Source: Humisphaera borealis (GTDB lineage Bacteria > Planctomycetota > Phycisphaerae > Tepidisphaerales > Tepidisphaeraceae). Taken from it: a DNA stretch of 64,000 nucleotides. Of the stretch, positions 16,522-26,222 are shown piece after piece. Below the pieces are notes generated by a model. The model saw only the letters and a list, made by a program, of their open reading frames with translations. It searched no databases and had not been told where the DNA came from. The position numbers were made by a program, and so were the translations under genes. The stretch's first letter is position 1. Each line of letters starts with the position of its first letter. The stretch covers positions 3,100,001-3,164,000 of the forward strand of contig NZ_CP063458.1 of the NCBI RefSeq assembly GCF_015169395.1, written 5' to 3'.

Positions 16522-18690
16522 TCAACGCGGCGCCGGCTTCGCTTCGACGGCGCGGTACAGAAACGCGTCGCTGGTCAGGAGCGACGTCACCAGTGCCTTG
16601 AAGCTGCCGCCACTGCTTAGATAAGCCTGATCGGCCTGCTGAAGTACGTAGGCGTCGGCGAGCGATTCGTTGCGTCCCATGAAAAAGCGGAACGCGTGCC
16701 GGACGAAAACCTGGCGGGGGCGTTCGGAGCCGGCAATCCGGCGGAGCATGTCGCGCGGGTCGCGCACCGGACCGTCCAACGCCGGGTCGCCGCTGTCGGC
16801 GATCGTCCCGGTGGTCACCAGTGCCGCCTGGCGAAGGACGGGGCCGAGAGGCTCTCCCTTTTTGTCCATGTTTTTCGCCGTGGCTTCGGTGTCGAGCACC
16901 GACTCGCTCGTCCGGAACCGGCCGTAATGATCGAAGTTCTCGAACGGCAATCCGAGCTCGTCCATCTTCTGATGGCACTTCCAGCATCCCTCGGCGCGGG
17001 TAACGCGTAATCGTTCGCGGAAGGTGTGGTGCGGCTCATCAGGCACCTGCGCCGCAACACCGATCGGCAGATCGGGCACGGTCCCGCCCAATAGTCGTTC
17101 CCGAACCCAGCGCCCGCGGCGGACCGGGTCGTTGTCGAAATTCGTGCTCCAGGCCGCCAGCCAGCTCGGCTGCATCAGGACGCCAATGCGTGTCTCATCC
17201 GGCATCGGGGCCGGCTGCTGGTCCGACCAACCGCCGGTGAAGCCGTAAATCTCTTCCACGTGCATCGGACGTATGCCGGTCTTCTTGTCCGGCTGCGGCT
17301 GGTTCTTCTCGGCGATGTAGACCCGGTTCGTCCGCTCCTTGTTGTCGTTGCTGATGCGGGCGTTGTAATAGGTCAGTGGCGTGGTGAGCAGGGCGCGAAA
17401 GACATCCTTGTCCTGCTGGAGCACGTACGCGACCAGCAGATCGGTATCCTTCACATACACCGCCGGAAGGTAAACGGCATCCTTCGGCTTGTCCTTGAAG
17501 ACATCAGGTGCGCGGTGGTACTCAAAGTACTCGCGGAAAAAGAGCGGCACGCGACTGGTATTCGACTTGCCCTCGGCAAGCATCCGCCGAACGTGCCCCT
17601 CCACCTGTTCTCGCGTGGAAAGCTGTCCCTTCTCGGCCGCCCGCACCAGTGTGCCGTCCAGCTTCTCGCCCAGTGTCAGGCTGATCGCCCTGGCCAGTTC
17701 CATCGGGACGAGCATTCGCCGGCCGTCGCGTTCAGAGACGCTGCTTCCCAGTTCCTGCCGGAAGATCACGTCCGACTTGAGGAGAATCGCCTGGAGCATG
17801 GTGCGCGCCGCCGAAGGCGAATCGCCGGTCTTGAGGCACCTGTCGTAGAACTCAAGGTAGGTCGTCGTCTCGGCGGCGGTCGGGACGCGGCCCAGCGCCA
17901 TGCGAAACTGCGTGGCGATCGCCCTCTCCAGTTGCGGCGGCGTCGGCGGAGCGGCCGGGTCCACGATCGCCAGGAAGTCCTTCACCGCATTCTTGTTCGC
18001 AACGATCTGCGGCGGCGGCTGCACGTTGTTCTTCTTGTCGAACCGCTGGGGGACGACGAACTGCTGCGTGGTCTGCGCTTCAACAATCGCAATGGCATTG
18101 CGGACCAGAATCTCGGTGCTTGCTTCGTCGGTCTTGTACAGGCCGGCGTAGTCGCGGATGCCCCGGTCGTCGGTGAGTGTAAATGGCTGGCTTACGCCGG
18201 GAGCGTCTTTGAACCAGGCATTGGTGAGATTCATGTAGGCGTCAGGGCTGAGACGCCAGATTCTCGCCGCCGGGGGCTCGCCCGGCTTCGCGGGGCTGCC
18301 AAAGAGCAGTTCGTGGGGCACCAGGTTGCCCTGGTTGGGCAAACGGCTGGGCTCGGTACCCACCAAAGCCGACGCCCACGCGACCACCCGCCGGGCCGTG
18401 ACGGTATCGGGCCGAGGTTCCTTGGGCGGGGGCATCAGACCGTCGCGAATCTGATCACGGACCGCGGCCCACCTTGCCGTACCGCCGGGGCCCGTCACCG
18501 ACAGGTTGTCCAACCGAACCTCCCCCTTGTTCTTTTCTGCGTTATGACATTTCACGCAATGCGCGGTCATGAATGGGCGAATGAGCGTCTCATAGGGGTC
18601 CAAGGAAATCGTGGTGCCCGCCTTATCGGACTGTGCGACAGCCGCCATCGGAGCCATAAGTATGGTCAGAACTGTGAGTAGGCGACGCAT
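16522..18690 (-). CDS. DUF1592/DUF1588/DUF1585 planctomycete cytochrome-like protein
   Basis: This 722-residue protein has a signal peptide (MRRLLTVLTILMAPMAAVAQ). A c-type haem motif follows at the N-terminus, HCVKCHNAEKNKGEVRLD. Next come the DUF1595/DUF1592 central region, DUF1588 with a second CxxCH (EGCWKCHQKMDELGLPFENF), and C-terminal DUF1585 (RHAFRFFMGRNESLADAY). It is probably a periplasmic di-haem protein acting with the DUF1552 partner 74 bp downstream. The biochemical role is unknown; a link to polymer breakdown is commonly proposed. ATG at 18690 has GGAG six bases upstream and begins the signal peptide, whereas longer starts do not. Confidence 0.88.
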   Translation of the reverse strand: MRRLLTVLTILMAPMAAVAQSDKAGTTISLDPYETLIRPFMTAHCVKCHNAEKNKGEVRLDNLSVTGPGGTARWAAVRDQIRDGLMPPPKEPRPDTVTARRVVAWASALVGTEPSRLPNQGNLVPHELLFGSPAKPGEPPAARIWRLSPDAYMNLTNAWFKDAPGVSQPFTLTDDRGIRDYAGLYKTDEASTEILVRNAIAIVEAQTTQQFVVPQRFDKKNNVQPPPQIVANKNAVKDFLAIVDPAAPPTPPQLERAIATQFRMALGRVPTAAETTTYLEFYDRCLKTGDSPSAARTMLQAILLKSDVIFRQELGSSVSERDGRRMLVPMELARAISLTLGEKLDGTLVRAAEKGQLSTREQVEGHVRRMLAEGKSNTSRVPLFFREYFEYHRAPDVFKDKPKDAVYLPAVYVKDTDLLVAYVLQQDKDVFRALLTTPLTYYNARISNDNKERTNRVYIAEKNQPQPDKKTGIRPMHVEEIYGFTGGWSDQQPAPMPDETRIGVLMQPSWLAAWSTNFDNDPVRRGRWVRERLLGGTVPDLPIGVAAQVPDEPHHTFRERLRVTRAEGCWKCHQKMDELGLPFENFDHYGRFRTSESVLDTEATAKNMDKKGEPLGPVLRQAALVTTGTIADSGDPALDGPVRDPRDMLRRIAGSERPRQVFVRHAFRFFMGRNESLADAYVLQQADQAYLSSGGSFKALVTSLLTSDAFLYRAVEAKPAPR

Positions 18691-18832
18691 CACACGCTCC
18701 ACATCGTTAAACCTATCTCCAACTGCATACAGCAGTTCCATCGGGGTGAGAGACCTGACATCGGCTTTCGTGAAAGCCGCCGGACACCCTGTCTATCGAA
18801 TAATTGCTTTGAAGCCGCGACCTTTCCTCTGG

Positions 18833-18849
18833 TTAAGGCTTCGTTAAAC
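18833..18849 (+). promoter_or_regulatory. Candidate PhoB/PhoP-type box upstream of the response regulator
   Basis: Two direct half-sites, TTAAGG (18833-18838) and TTAAAC (18844-18849), are spaced 11 bp apart, start to start. This is the geometry of OmpR/PhoB-family binding sites, and the sequence resembles the TTAACA-N5-TTAACA box of Bacillus PhoP. It lies about 40 bp before the regulator start and could be autoregulatory. It was found by eye only. Confidence 0.35.
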
Positions 18850-18888
18850 CGCTTGATCCTTGCAGGCGGCTGATAGGATACCTCCACT

Positions 18889-19830
18889 ATGAGCATTGCG
18901 ACCCCGCCCTCACAGACGGTATCGCCTCGACGTCCCGGAACCTACATGTATCGGCCGCCTCGGTCGCTCAACGGTGTCACGCACCGTGGCGTCGTTCCGG
19001 TGGCCCGACCGGATTCCACACGCATGACCCCTCCCGAACCAGTCGCCGGTGCCAATCCCGGCACGCGCGTGCCGGAGTCGATCAACGACGCCGCCGCCCC
19101 GGGAGCGCGCAAGACCAAGAAGCGCATTCTGGTCGTCGACGACGAGAAGGATCTCGTCGAGATGATCGCGTACAACCTCCGGCGCAACGGCTACGACGCA
19201 CTCGTCGCCGAGACCGGCACCGACGCGATCGACATCGCAATGCGCGAGACGCCGGACCTGATCATCCTCGACCTGATGCTCCCGGGCATCGACGGGACGG
19301 AAGTCGCCCGACGTCTCAAGGGAGACAGCCGCACACAGTTCATCCCGATCATTATGCTGACCGCCAAGGCCGAGGAGACCGACGTCGTCGTCGGCCTGAC
19401 GCTGGGCGCCGACGATTACGTGACCAAGCCGTTCAGCATGAAGATCCTGCTGGCCCGGCTGACGACGGTGCTCCGCCGCGTCGAACAGGGCACCGGCAGC
19501 ACGCCGATGGAGTCCGGCGGCATGCTCAAGGCCGGCCCGCTCACGATCGACACCGCCAAACACGAAGTGCTGATCGACAACGAACCCGTCCGTCTGACGC
19601 TGACCGAGTTCCGACTGCTGACGGCGCTGGTCGCCGCCCGCGGCCGCGTTCTGACGCGCGACCAGCTGATGGACAAGGCGATGGGCACCGACGTGTTCGT
19701 CACCGACCGGGCGATCGACGTGCACATCACGGCGATCCGCAAAAAGCTCGGCGAGTCGCAATGGCTGATTCACACGGTGCGCGGCGTGGGCTATCGGCTT
19801 CAGGAAACACAGGACGAGACCGCGCCCTGA
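18889..19830 (+). CDS. OmpR/PhoB-family response regulator
   Basis: This 313-residue regulator has an unusual 77-residue Pro/Arg/Thr-rich N-terminal extension. The receiver follows (RILVVDDEKDLVEMIAYNL, phospho-acceptor D128 in IILDLMLPGIDG, IIMLTAKAEETD, DDYVTKPFS). A winged-helix DNA-binding domain ends the protein (LTLTEFRLLTALVAARGRVL and VDVHITAIRKKLGE type motifs). It is most like PhoB. The annotated start is the first ATG; one at 19024 would shorten the extension but has no ribosome-binding site. The histidine kinase follows 137 bp downstream, so the two form a two-component pair. No pst or phoU genes are nearby, so a phosphate role is an inference from sequence type only. Confidence 0.88.
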   Translation: MSIATPPSQTVSPRRPGTYMYRPPRSLNGVTHRGVVPVARPDSTRMTPPEPVAGANPGTRVPESINDAAAPGARKTKKRILVVDDEKDLVEMIAYNLRRNGYDALVAETGTDAIDIAMRETPDLIILDLMLPGIDGTEVARRLKGDSRTQFIPIIMLTAKAEETDVVVGLTLGADDYVTKPFSMKILLARLTTVLRRVEQGTGSTPMESGGMLKAGPLTIDTAKHEVLIDNEPVRLTLTEFRLLTALVAARGRVLTRDQLMDKAMGTDVFVTDRAIDVHITAIRKKLGESQWLIHTVRGVGYRLQETQDETAP

Positions 19831-19967
19831 ACGGCGCCGTCTTGTCCGGGCTACGCGAGTGATGCGGCCGCGGTCGTCACGCGCGGCGCCAGCAGCTTGA
19901 AATGACATCGGCCCATGCGGATGGCAGGTCTGCCGAGGCCGAGCACGCCCGATCGCTTCGCGTTACG

Positions 19968-21842
19968 ATGATCGATATGAAGCCCCGCCCCTTCTTTGCC
20001 CGCCTCATCGTGATCTTCGCGATACTGCTGGCGATGATTGTAGCGGTCTGTGGCGGTGTCATTTATGTCTCCGGGCAACGGGCAGTCCGGTCGCAGCAGC
20101 TGGACCACCTGCGTCGGTTGACCCCTTTGATCAAGGAGTGGGTCGCGTCTGCGGTCGCGGGTGCCCAGACCGACGAAATCACGCCGGCCACCCGCCAGCG
20201 CCTTCGCGACGCCGCCCGTATCGTCGACTTCCGAATCACCCTGATCGGGGGCAATGGCATGGTGTTCTTCGACACCGACCATGACGCCTCCACGATGGAC
20301 AATCACAACTACCGACCCGAGGTGGTGTCCGCGAGAAAGGGTGAAGTCGCCAGCATCCAGCGGCATAGCGCGACGATGGAGCAGGAATCGATCTACGTGG
20401 CAGAGCTGCTCGATCCTTCCCGCCCGGATGGGGTGGTCGTCAGGGCCAGTTTTCCCGAGCGATCCTGGAATCAGTTATCGGTTCCCGGCTGGCAGGTCGT
20501 CGGGGGCGGCGTGGTGGCGGCGCTGCTGGCCGTCGGGCTGCTGTCGTTCATCCTGCAGCGACGGTGGATCGGACCGACACAGGACCTGGTCCGAACCGCC
20601 GACCTGTTGGCCGCCGGCGATTGGAATGCCCGGGCACAGCCCCGTGGAGCCGAACAACTTCAGTTCTTCAGTACCCGGTTGAATCTCGTGGCTTCTCACG
20701 CACAACAACAACTCTCCGATCTTCACGACCAGCGCGCCGACCTGCAGGCCCTGGTCGACACCCTGCCCGATCCGGTCCTCCTGACCGCCGCCGACGGCAA
20801 GGTCATCCTGATCAACCTCCCCGCCGCCCGGCTACTGGCCGTGTCGCGCGGACAGGCCCTGGGCCAGAACATCGTGCACGTGGTCAGCGATGACGCCGTC
20901 CTCCAGCTGGTCGACCGGGTGCAGGCCATGCTCGCACCGACCAACGGCGACGGCGACAGTCCCCCGCTGACTCGTGTCATCCGACTGAACCGCGACGCCC
21001 AGTACCTCACCTTCCAGGCCGTCGCCAAGCGAACCGTCGGCGGCGGCGTGCTGCTGGTGCTCCGCGACGTGACCGCGCTGGCGTCGGCCGTCCAGATGAA
21101 GACCGACTTCGTCGCCAATGCCAGCCACGAGCTGCGAACCCCCATCGCCGCCATCAAGATCGCCTTCGAAACCCTCCGCGAAGTCTACGGCGACGACGCC
21201 ACCCAGACCGAGCGCTGCATGAGCATCATCGACGGCCATCTCAAGCGGCTCGAAGAGATGCTCGGCGACCTGCTGGACCTGTCGCGGGTCGAAAATCCCA
21301 ACCTCAAGCCGATCGTCAAGCGCCTCAAGACCGCCGACGTCTTCGCCCATGTCCGCTCGTCGCTCGGGCCGATGGCGCGGCAGAAACTGGTCGAGCTGCG
21401 GCTCGGCGAGCGCGACAACCCGGAACGAATCACGCCGCAAGAGTTCCTCTGCGACGAACGACTGCTCGGCCTGATCGTGAAGAATCTCGTGGAGAACGCC
21501 GTCAAGTTCACCCCCGCCGGCGGCTCGGTCACGATGTCGCTATACGAGGGACCCGCCGTTGACGGCGGCGAGGCGCCCGTGATCCTGTCTGTCGCCGACA
21601 CCGGGATCGGCATCCCGCCGGAACACCTCGACCGCGTCTTCGAGCGGTTCTACCAGGTCGATTCCGCCCGCAGTGGCAGCGCCGGTCGCGGCACCGGCCT
21701 GGGACTGGCGATCGTCAAGCACGCCCTGGCGGCGTTGGGCGGCATTGTCGAGATCGAGTCCACCCTCGGCGAAGGCACCACCGTTACCTGCACCATTCCG
21801 CAGGTGGAAGCCGAAGTCCATTCCGAAGAGGCGATGGCCTGA
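19968..21842 (+). CDS. PhoR-like membrane sensor histidine kinase
   Basis: This 624-residue kinase has one transmembrane segment near the N-terminus (LIVIFAILLAMIVAVCGGVI), a periplasmic domain of about 150 residues, and a second segment (VVGGGVVAALLAVGLLSFIL). HAMP-like and PAS regions (DLQALVDTLPDPVLLTAADG) follow. The HisKA domain has H387 in NASHELRTPIAAIKIAFE, and the HATPase_c domain has NLVENAVKFTPAGGS, ADTGIGIPPEHLDRVFERF and GRGTGLGLAIVKHAL. It should phosphorylate the regulator immediately upstream. Starts at 19968 or 19977 are equally possible; both precede the first membrane segment closely. The frame extends to 19902 without added similarity. Confidence 0.9.
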   Translation: MIDMKPRPFFARLIVIFAILLAMIVAVCGGVIYVSGQRAVRSQQLDHLRRLTPLIKEWVASAVAGAQTDEITPATRQRLRDAARIVDFRITLIGGNGMVFFDTDHDASTMDNHNYRPEVVSARKGEVASIQRHSATMEQESIYVAELLDPSRPDGVVVRASFPERSWNQLSVPGWQVVGGGVVAALLAVGLLSFILQRRWIGPTQDLVRTADLLAAGDWNARAQPRGAEQLQFFSTRLNLVASHAQQQLSDLHDQRADLQALVDTLPDPVLLTAADGKVILINLPAARLLAVSRGQALGQNIVHVVSDDAVLQLVDRVQAMLAPTNGDGDSPPLTRVIRLNRDAQYLTFQAVAKRTVGGGVLLVLRDVTALASAVQMKTDFVANASHELRTPIAAIKIAFETLREVYGDDATQTERCMSIIDGHLKRLEEMLGDLLDLSRVENPNLKPIVKRLKTADVFAHVRSSLGPMARQKLVELRLGERDNPERITPQEFLCDERLLGLIVKNLVENAVKFTPAGGSVTMSLYEGPAVDGGEAPVILSVADTGIGIPPEHLDRVFERFYQVDSARSGSAGRGTGLGLAIVKHALAALGGIVEIESTLGEGTTVTCTIPQVEAEVHSEEAMA

Positions 21843-21951
21843 CTGCCGCGACCAGTCGCTGAAGAGGCGGAACATGCTCGATTCGAATTCGCCGCCACGC
21901 ACCAGTTTTGCCAGTGACCGCCGCAATCATTTGCACTAGAACTGTGCCGAT

Positions 21952-24921
21952 ATGCCGCCGCATCCTGTTTCCCTGAATGATCGCTGCGAGCGTCGCAGCG
22001 AACTTCTGTCACGACCCTCCCTCGGACTGCTCGGCCTCTTTTTTCTGGCGTACGTTTCAGCGGCCGGGTTCACGAAGCTGGTCGCGATCGTTCCCGGCAC
22101 CGGAATATCTATCTGGCCGGCGAGCGGTCTGTATATCGCCACGCTCATCCTCGCTCCGCGGCGGACCTGGCCCTGGTGGATCAGCGCGGCAGTGCTGGCC
22201 GAGACGGCAGGCAACCTGCTCTGGTTTCATAACACCGTGGCTGTCGCGACATTGTTCTGCCTGGGCAATGCGCTCGAGGCCATCACCGGCGCCGCACTGA
22301 TGCGCCGGTTCAGCAAGGGGCCTCCACGACTCGAGACGCTGCGCGAAGTGCTGACGCTGGTCGCGCTCGCCGCCGGCGTGGCCCCGGTCGTGACGGCCAC
22401 CATCGGCGGCGCAACGCTCGCCTGGGTGGAGGGACAGTCGTTCACATCGGCCTGGCTATTGCTATGGATCGGCGACGCGACAGGTGTATTGATCGTCACG
22501 CCGCTGGCGCTGGTCTTACTGCAGAACTGGCGTGAGAGGGCGGCACTGTCCAAGGCCCGGACGATAGAGGCATCCGTCCTTGGGCTGGTGCTGATCGGCG
22601 TCGCGATTCTTGCGGTAAGCCATCAACTCCCCTTCGCGTACATCATCATGCCGCCCCTGCTCTGGGCCGCCGTGAGATTCGAGTTCAAGGGTGCGGTCGT
22701 CACGCTCGTGATTCTGGCCGCCATAACAACGGGGTTCACGGTCGCCGGCGTAAGCCAGTTCGCCGGCGATCCGGAATCACTACGGCACAAGCAGGTGATG
22801 CTGCAGCTATTCCTGGTCATTTCGGCGTTGTCGGCCCTGGTCGTCGCGGCGATCTCCCGCCAGCACCAAATGGCGCTTTCAACCCTGAAAGCGGCTAACA
22901 ACGAACTGGAAAATCGCGTCCTCGAGCGAACGGCAACCCTGCGTGACAGCGAGGCGAGGCTGCGCGAGCGCGAACACTTCCTCGAACGAGTCACCGAGAT
23001 CATGCCCGGCGTCCTGCACGTGTTCGACCTCCAGGAAAACCGCAGCGTTTTTATCAATCGCACCGTCGGCATGCTTCTCGGCTATGAGCCGGCCGATATC
23101 GCAGCGATGGGCTCCCAGATCGTCCCGAGCCTGATGCATCCCGACGATCTTCCACGCTTCGAAAAGCATCTTGCGCGGGTGCGCCAGCTAGCCGACGGCG
23201 AAGTTGCCGACTTCGAGATGCGCATGCGCGACACCTCGGGAAACTGGCATTGGTTCAACAACCGCGACGCCGTCTTCCTGCGCGACGAGGCGGGGAAAGT
23301 CAGACAGCTGATCGGTACCGCGATGGACGTGACCGAACAAAAGCGCTCGGAGACCGCACTGCGTGAAAGCGAAAACAGAATGCGCCTGGCCAAGGCGGAA
23401 CTGCAAAGCATCACCGACAACATTCCAGATGTCATCGCCCGCTTCGATCGGTCCCTCCGGCATGTGTTCGTCAGTGCAGCGATCGAGCGAATGACCGGCA
23501 TGCCGCCGGAATCGCACATTGGCCGGACGAATCGCGAATTGGGTATGCCCGGCGCGCTTTGTGACCGATGGGATGGGGCGTTGAACGCTGCATTCGAAAC
23601 CGGAGAACCGCAGCACCTGTCGTTTGCATTCGACATGCCCGGCGGTGAACAGCGACGGCTGGAATCCCGGATCGTCAGCGAGCCGGCGCTCACCGGACAG
23701 ACGCAGACAGTTCTTGTCATCGTTCGCGACGTTACGACGGCATGGTCGACGGCCGAAGAACTCGCCCGGGCCAAGAATGCCGCCGAATCGGCCAATGCCG
23801 CCAAGGACCAGTTCCTGGCCGTGCTCAGCCACGAATTGCGGACGCCGCTTGCACCGGTCCGAATGGCGGTTTCGATCTGGGAACGTCGCGCCGATGTGCT
23901 CCCTCCCGAGTTCCTCAGCGACCTGACGATGATCCGCCGAAATGTCGATCTCGAGTGTCGGCTGATCGACGATATGCTGGATCTGAGCCGAATCGCCCGC
24001 GGAAAGCTGGAGCTTCAATTGGCCCCCGTGGATGTTCACGCGGAACTTCAACACGCGGTCCGAACGGTCGACGCGGACGCAGCCGAGAAACAGATCTCGC
24101 TCACATTCTCGCCCGAGGCGGCTCGGTGCCGGATCAACGGCGACAGCGCACGCCTGCAACAGGTGTTCTGGAACCTTCTGAAGAACGCCGTCAAATTCAC
24201 GCCCGTCGGTGGATCGGTGGCGGTGCGAACCTATGACCGGCCGGATGGAGAAGTCGCGGTCGAAGTCCGCGATAACGGCACAGGAATCGAGCCCGAATTG
24301 ATCGGCCGAATCTTCGACGCGTTCGAGCAGGGTGGCGCCGGCGTCACCCGACAGTTCGGCGGCCTCGGGCTAGGCCTGGCGATCAGCAAGGTGCTCGCTG
24401 AGATGCACGGCGGGACGCTTACCGCCCAGAGCGACGGGAAGGGACGCGGCGCCACTTTCACACTCACCCTCAAGTGCGCCGCCCCGGCAATTACCGCGAC
24501 GCCTTCAACACCGATTGAAGCGTCCGATGTCGTCGCCCCGCACTCCCCGGAGAACCCCAGCATCCTGCTGGTCGAAGACCACAAGGACACCGCGCTGGTT
24601 ATGCGGCGACTGCTGCGGACGTTCGGATATCAGGTTCAGATGGCCCATACCGTTGCCGAGGCGATTGACCTGAGCCGGCGTCATGCCTTTGACCTGGTCA
24701 TCAGCGATCTGGGACTTCCGGACGGAACTGGCTACGAGCTGATGCGTCAGATGTCGGCAGATCGGCCGACCAAGGCAATCGCCCTTTCCGGCTATGGAAT
24801 GGAGGAGGACGTCAGGGAAGGGATAGCGGCCGGCTTCGCGGCTCATCTCACCAAGCCCATCAACGTCGAGCAACTTGAGCGTACGATCCGTCGGATCATC
24901 GGTCAGGAAGTATCCGTCTGA
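21952..24921 (+). CDS. MASE1 hybrid sensor histidine kinase with C-terminal receiver
   Basis: This 989-residue protein has an N-terminal MASE1-type membrane module of about eight helices (residues 20-290; GLFFLAYVSAAGFTKLVAIV, PGTGISIWPASGLYIATLIL). A short coiled coil and two PAS domains with PAC segments follow (about 345-465 and 475-595). HisKA carries H627 (AVLSHELRTPLAPVRM), and HATPase_c has NLLKNAVKFTPVGGSV and GGLGLGLAISKVLAEMHGG. The C-terminal receiver has D919 (LVISDLGLPDG). Hybrid kinases of this type usually feed a phosphorelay through a separate histidine phosphotransfer protein, which is not visible here. It follows the PhoR-like gene by 109 bp but need not be in that circuit. 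Confidence 0.9.
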   Translation: MPPHPVSLNDRCERRSELLSRPSLGLLGLFFLAYVSAAGFTKLVAIVPGTGISIWPASGLYIATLILAPRRTWPWWISAAVLAETAGNLLWFHNTVAVATLFCLGNALEAITGAALMRRFSKGPPRLETLREVLTLVALAAGVAPVVTATIGGATLAWVEGQSFTSAWLLLWIGDATGVLIVTPLALVLLQNWRERAALSKARTIEASVLGLVLIGVAILAVSHQLPFAYIIMPPLLWAAVRFEFKGAVVTLVILAAITTGFTVAGVSQFAGDPESLRHKQVMLQLFLVISALSALVVAAISRQHQMALSTLKAANNELENRVLERTATLRDSEARLREREHFLERVTEIMPGVLHVFDLQENRSVFINRTVGMLLGYEPADIAAMGSQIVPSLMHPDDLPRFEKHLARVRQLADGEVADFEMRMRDTSGNWHWFNNRDAVFLRDEAGKVRQLIGTAMDVTEQKRSETALRESENRMRLAKAELQSITDNIPDVIARFDRSLRHVFVSAAIERMTGMPPESHIGRTNRELGMPGALCDRWDGALNAAFETGEPQHLSFAFDMPGGEQRRLESRIVSEPALTGQTQTVLVIVRDVTTAWSTAEELARAKNAAESANAAKDQFLAVLSHELRTPLAPVRMAVSIWERRADVLPPEFLSDLTMIRRNVDLECRLIDDMLDLSRIARGKLELQLAPVDVHAELQHAVRTVDADAAEKQISLTFSPEAARCRINGDSARLQQVFWNLLKNAVKFTPVGGSVAVRTYDRPDGEVAVEVRDNGTGIEPELIGRIFDAFEQGGAGVTRQFGGLGLGLAISKVLAEMHGGTLTAQSDGKGRGATFTLTLKCAAPAITATPSTPIEASDVVAPHSPENPSILLVEDHKDTALVMRRLLRTFGYQVQMAHTVAEAIDLSRRHAFDLVISDLGLPDGTGYELMRQMSADRPTKAIALSGYGMEEDVREGIAAGFAAHLTKPINVEQLERTIRRIIGQEVSV

Positions 24922-25068
24922 TCGAACGCGGGTAACGCAGCGTCTGGAAGTCGCATCGCGGGCTGTTCGCCGGCCGACAGAACCCGCCCGAGCAACCACG
25001 GCGGCGAGTTGGCATTCGCCACGCCACGCCGCTACCCCACACAGCGACGACGGTTTACAATCGGTCGG

Positions 25069-25890
25069 ATGAAGCCCCGCACGCTGATCCTCCGAACCGC
25101 CGGCACCAACTGTGACAAGGAAACCGCCCACGCCTTCGAACTGGCAGGCGCGACCACCGAAGCCATCCATATCAATCGCCTGCTCGCAGAACCGGGCCTG
25201 ATCGAAGGGTTTCAGATCCTCGCGTTCCCCGGCGGATTCAGCTATGGCGACGACATCGCCGCCGGCAAGATCCTGGCGAACCAGATCAGTCATCACCTTC
25301 GCGACGTGCTGCGCGACTTCATCGCCGCGGGAAAGCCGATCATCGGCATCTGCAACGGGTTCCAGGTGCTGGTGAAGACCGATCTGCTGCCGGGTGATAT
25401 TGGCGGACAGGGATCGAGCATTCGTACCGGACAAACCGCGACGCTGGCCCATAACGACTGCGGGCGGTTCATCGACCGGTGGATCAGTCTCGCGCCGCGC
25501 AAGAGCCGGTGCATCTGGACGCAGGACCTTCCGGCCAGTTTTGAGCTACCCATCGCCCACGGGGAAGGCAAGTTCGTGCCGGCGGACGAGTCGGTCCGGC
25601 AGGCGCTCCATGCCAACGAGCAGATCGCGCTGGTCTATGCCAAAGCCGATGGATCGCCGGCCGGCGGAGCGGCACCGGCCAATCCCAACGGGAGCACGGA
25701 CGACATCGCCGGCGTTTGCGATGCGACCGGACTGGTGTTCGGCCTGATGCCCCACCCGGAGCGATATGTGAGTCCATTCCAGCACTACGCCTGGACGCGT
25801 CAGACCCCGCCTCCGGAAGCAGGAATCGGGCTGCGCGTTTTCAAGAACGCCGTGCAGTACGCCAAGTCCGGCGTAGGCGCAGGGGTTTAG
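25069..25890 (+). CDS. purQ: Phosphoribosylformylglycinamidine synthase glutaminase subunit
   Basis: This 273-residue class-I glutamine amidotransferase supplies ammonia to PurL. It starts MKPRTLILRTAGTNCDKET, followed by FPGGFSYGDDIAAGKILANQ, the nucleophile-elbow cysteine in IGICNGFQVLVKTDLLPG, and the catalytic His/Glu pair in GLMPHPERYVSPFQHY. Length is typical for PurQ of the PurS/PurL/PurQ system. It complements the glutaminase-less purL at 5041-7947, about 17 kb away on the opposite strand, so the complex is not encoded as an operon. No ribosome-binding site is obvious; the start is fixed by homology. Confidence 0.96.
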   Translation: MKPRTLILRTAGTNCDKETAHAFELAGATTEAIHINRLLAEPGLIEGFQILAFPGGFSYGDDIAAGKILANQISHHLRDVLRDFIAAGKPIIGICNGFQVLVKTDLLPGDIGGQGSSIRTGQTATLAHNDCGRFIDRWISLAPRKSRCIWTQDLPASFELPIAHGEGKFVPADESVRQALHANEQIALVYAKADGSPAGGAAPANPNGSTDDIAGVCDATGLVFGLMPHPERYVSPFQHYAWTRQTPPPEAGIGLRVFKNAVQYAKSGVGAGV

Positions 25891-26222
25891 CACCGTTTGT
25901 CGGAATCACGCCCGCAGGTAGACGAAGAGAACGCGAAGGCGCGAAGGAAAATCCAATTCGGCGGCGAACACGGGAGCGTGTTGCTTTCGGTTGCTTCGTG
26001 TCCCCTTCTCGTTTGCTTCGTGTCTTCGCGCCTTCGCGTTGTCCGGATCGTCGTTAGTTGCAGGTCGACTTGGTCTCGCCGCAACGTACCCTTGTCCCCA
26101 ACAAGTCGCCCGCCTTCAGACGGATTAGTCGCTGCACAGAACAAGAGAAACGCAGGGCTTCCGTTCGACTCGTAGGCAGTCGAAGAAAGCCCGGCGTTCT
26201 TTATGCGGGACGAAAGTTCGAC
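25891..26222. repeat. Convergent gap with an inverted repeat
   Basis: This gap lies between the ends of purQ and the giant repeat protein. Arms AACGCGAAGGCGCGAAG (25930-25946) and its exact inverse (26024-26040) flank 77 bp that include several CTTCGTG-type words. A smaller hairpin, TCGACT/AGTCGA, lies near 26165-26183. No gene is supported. Confidence 0.7.
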
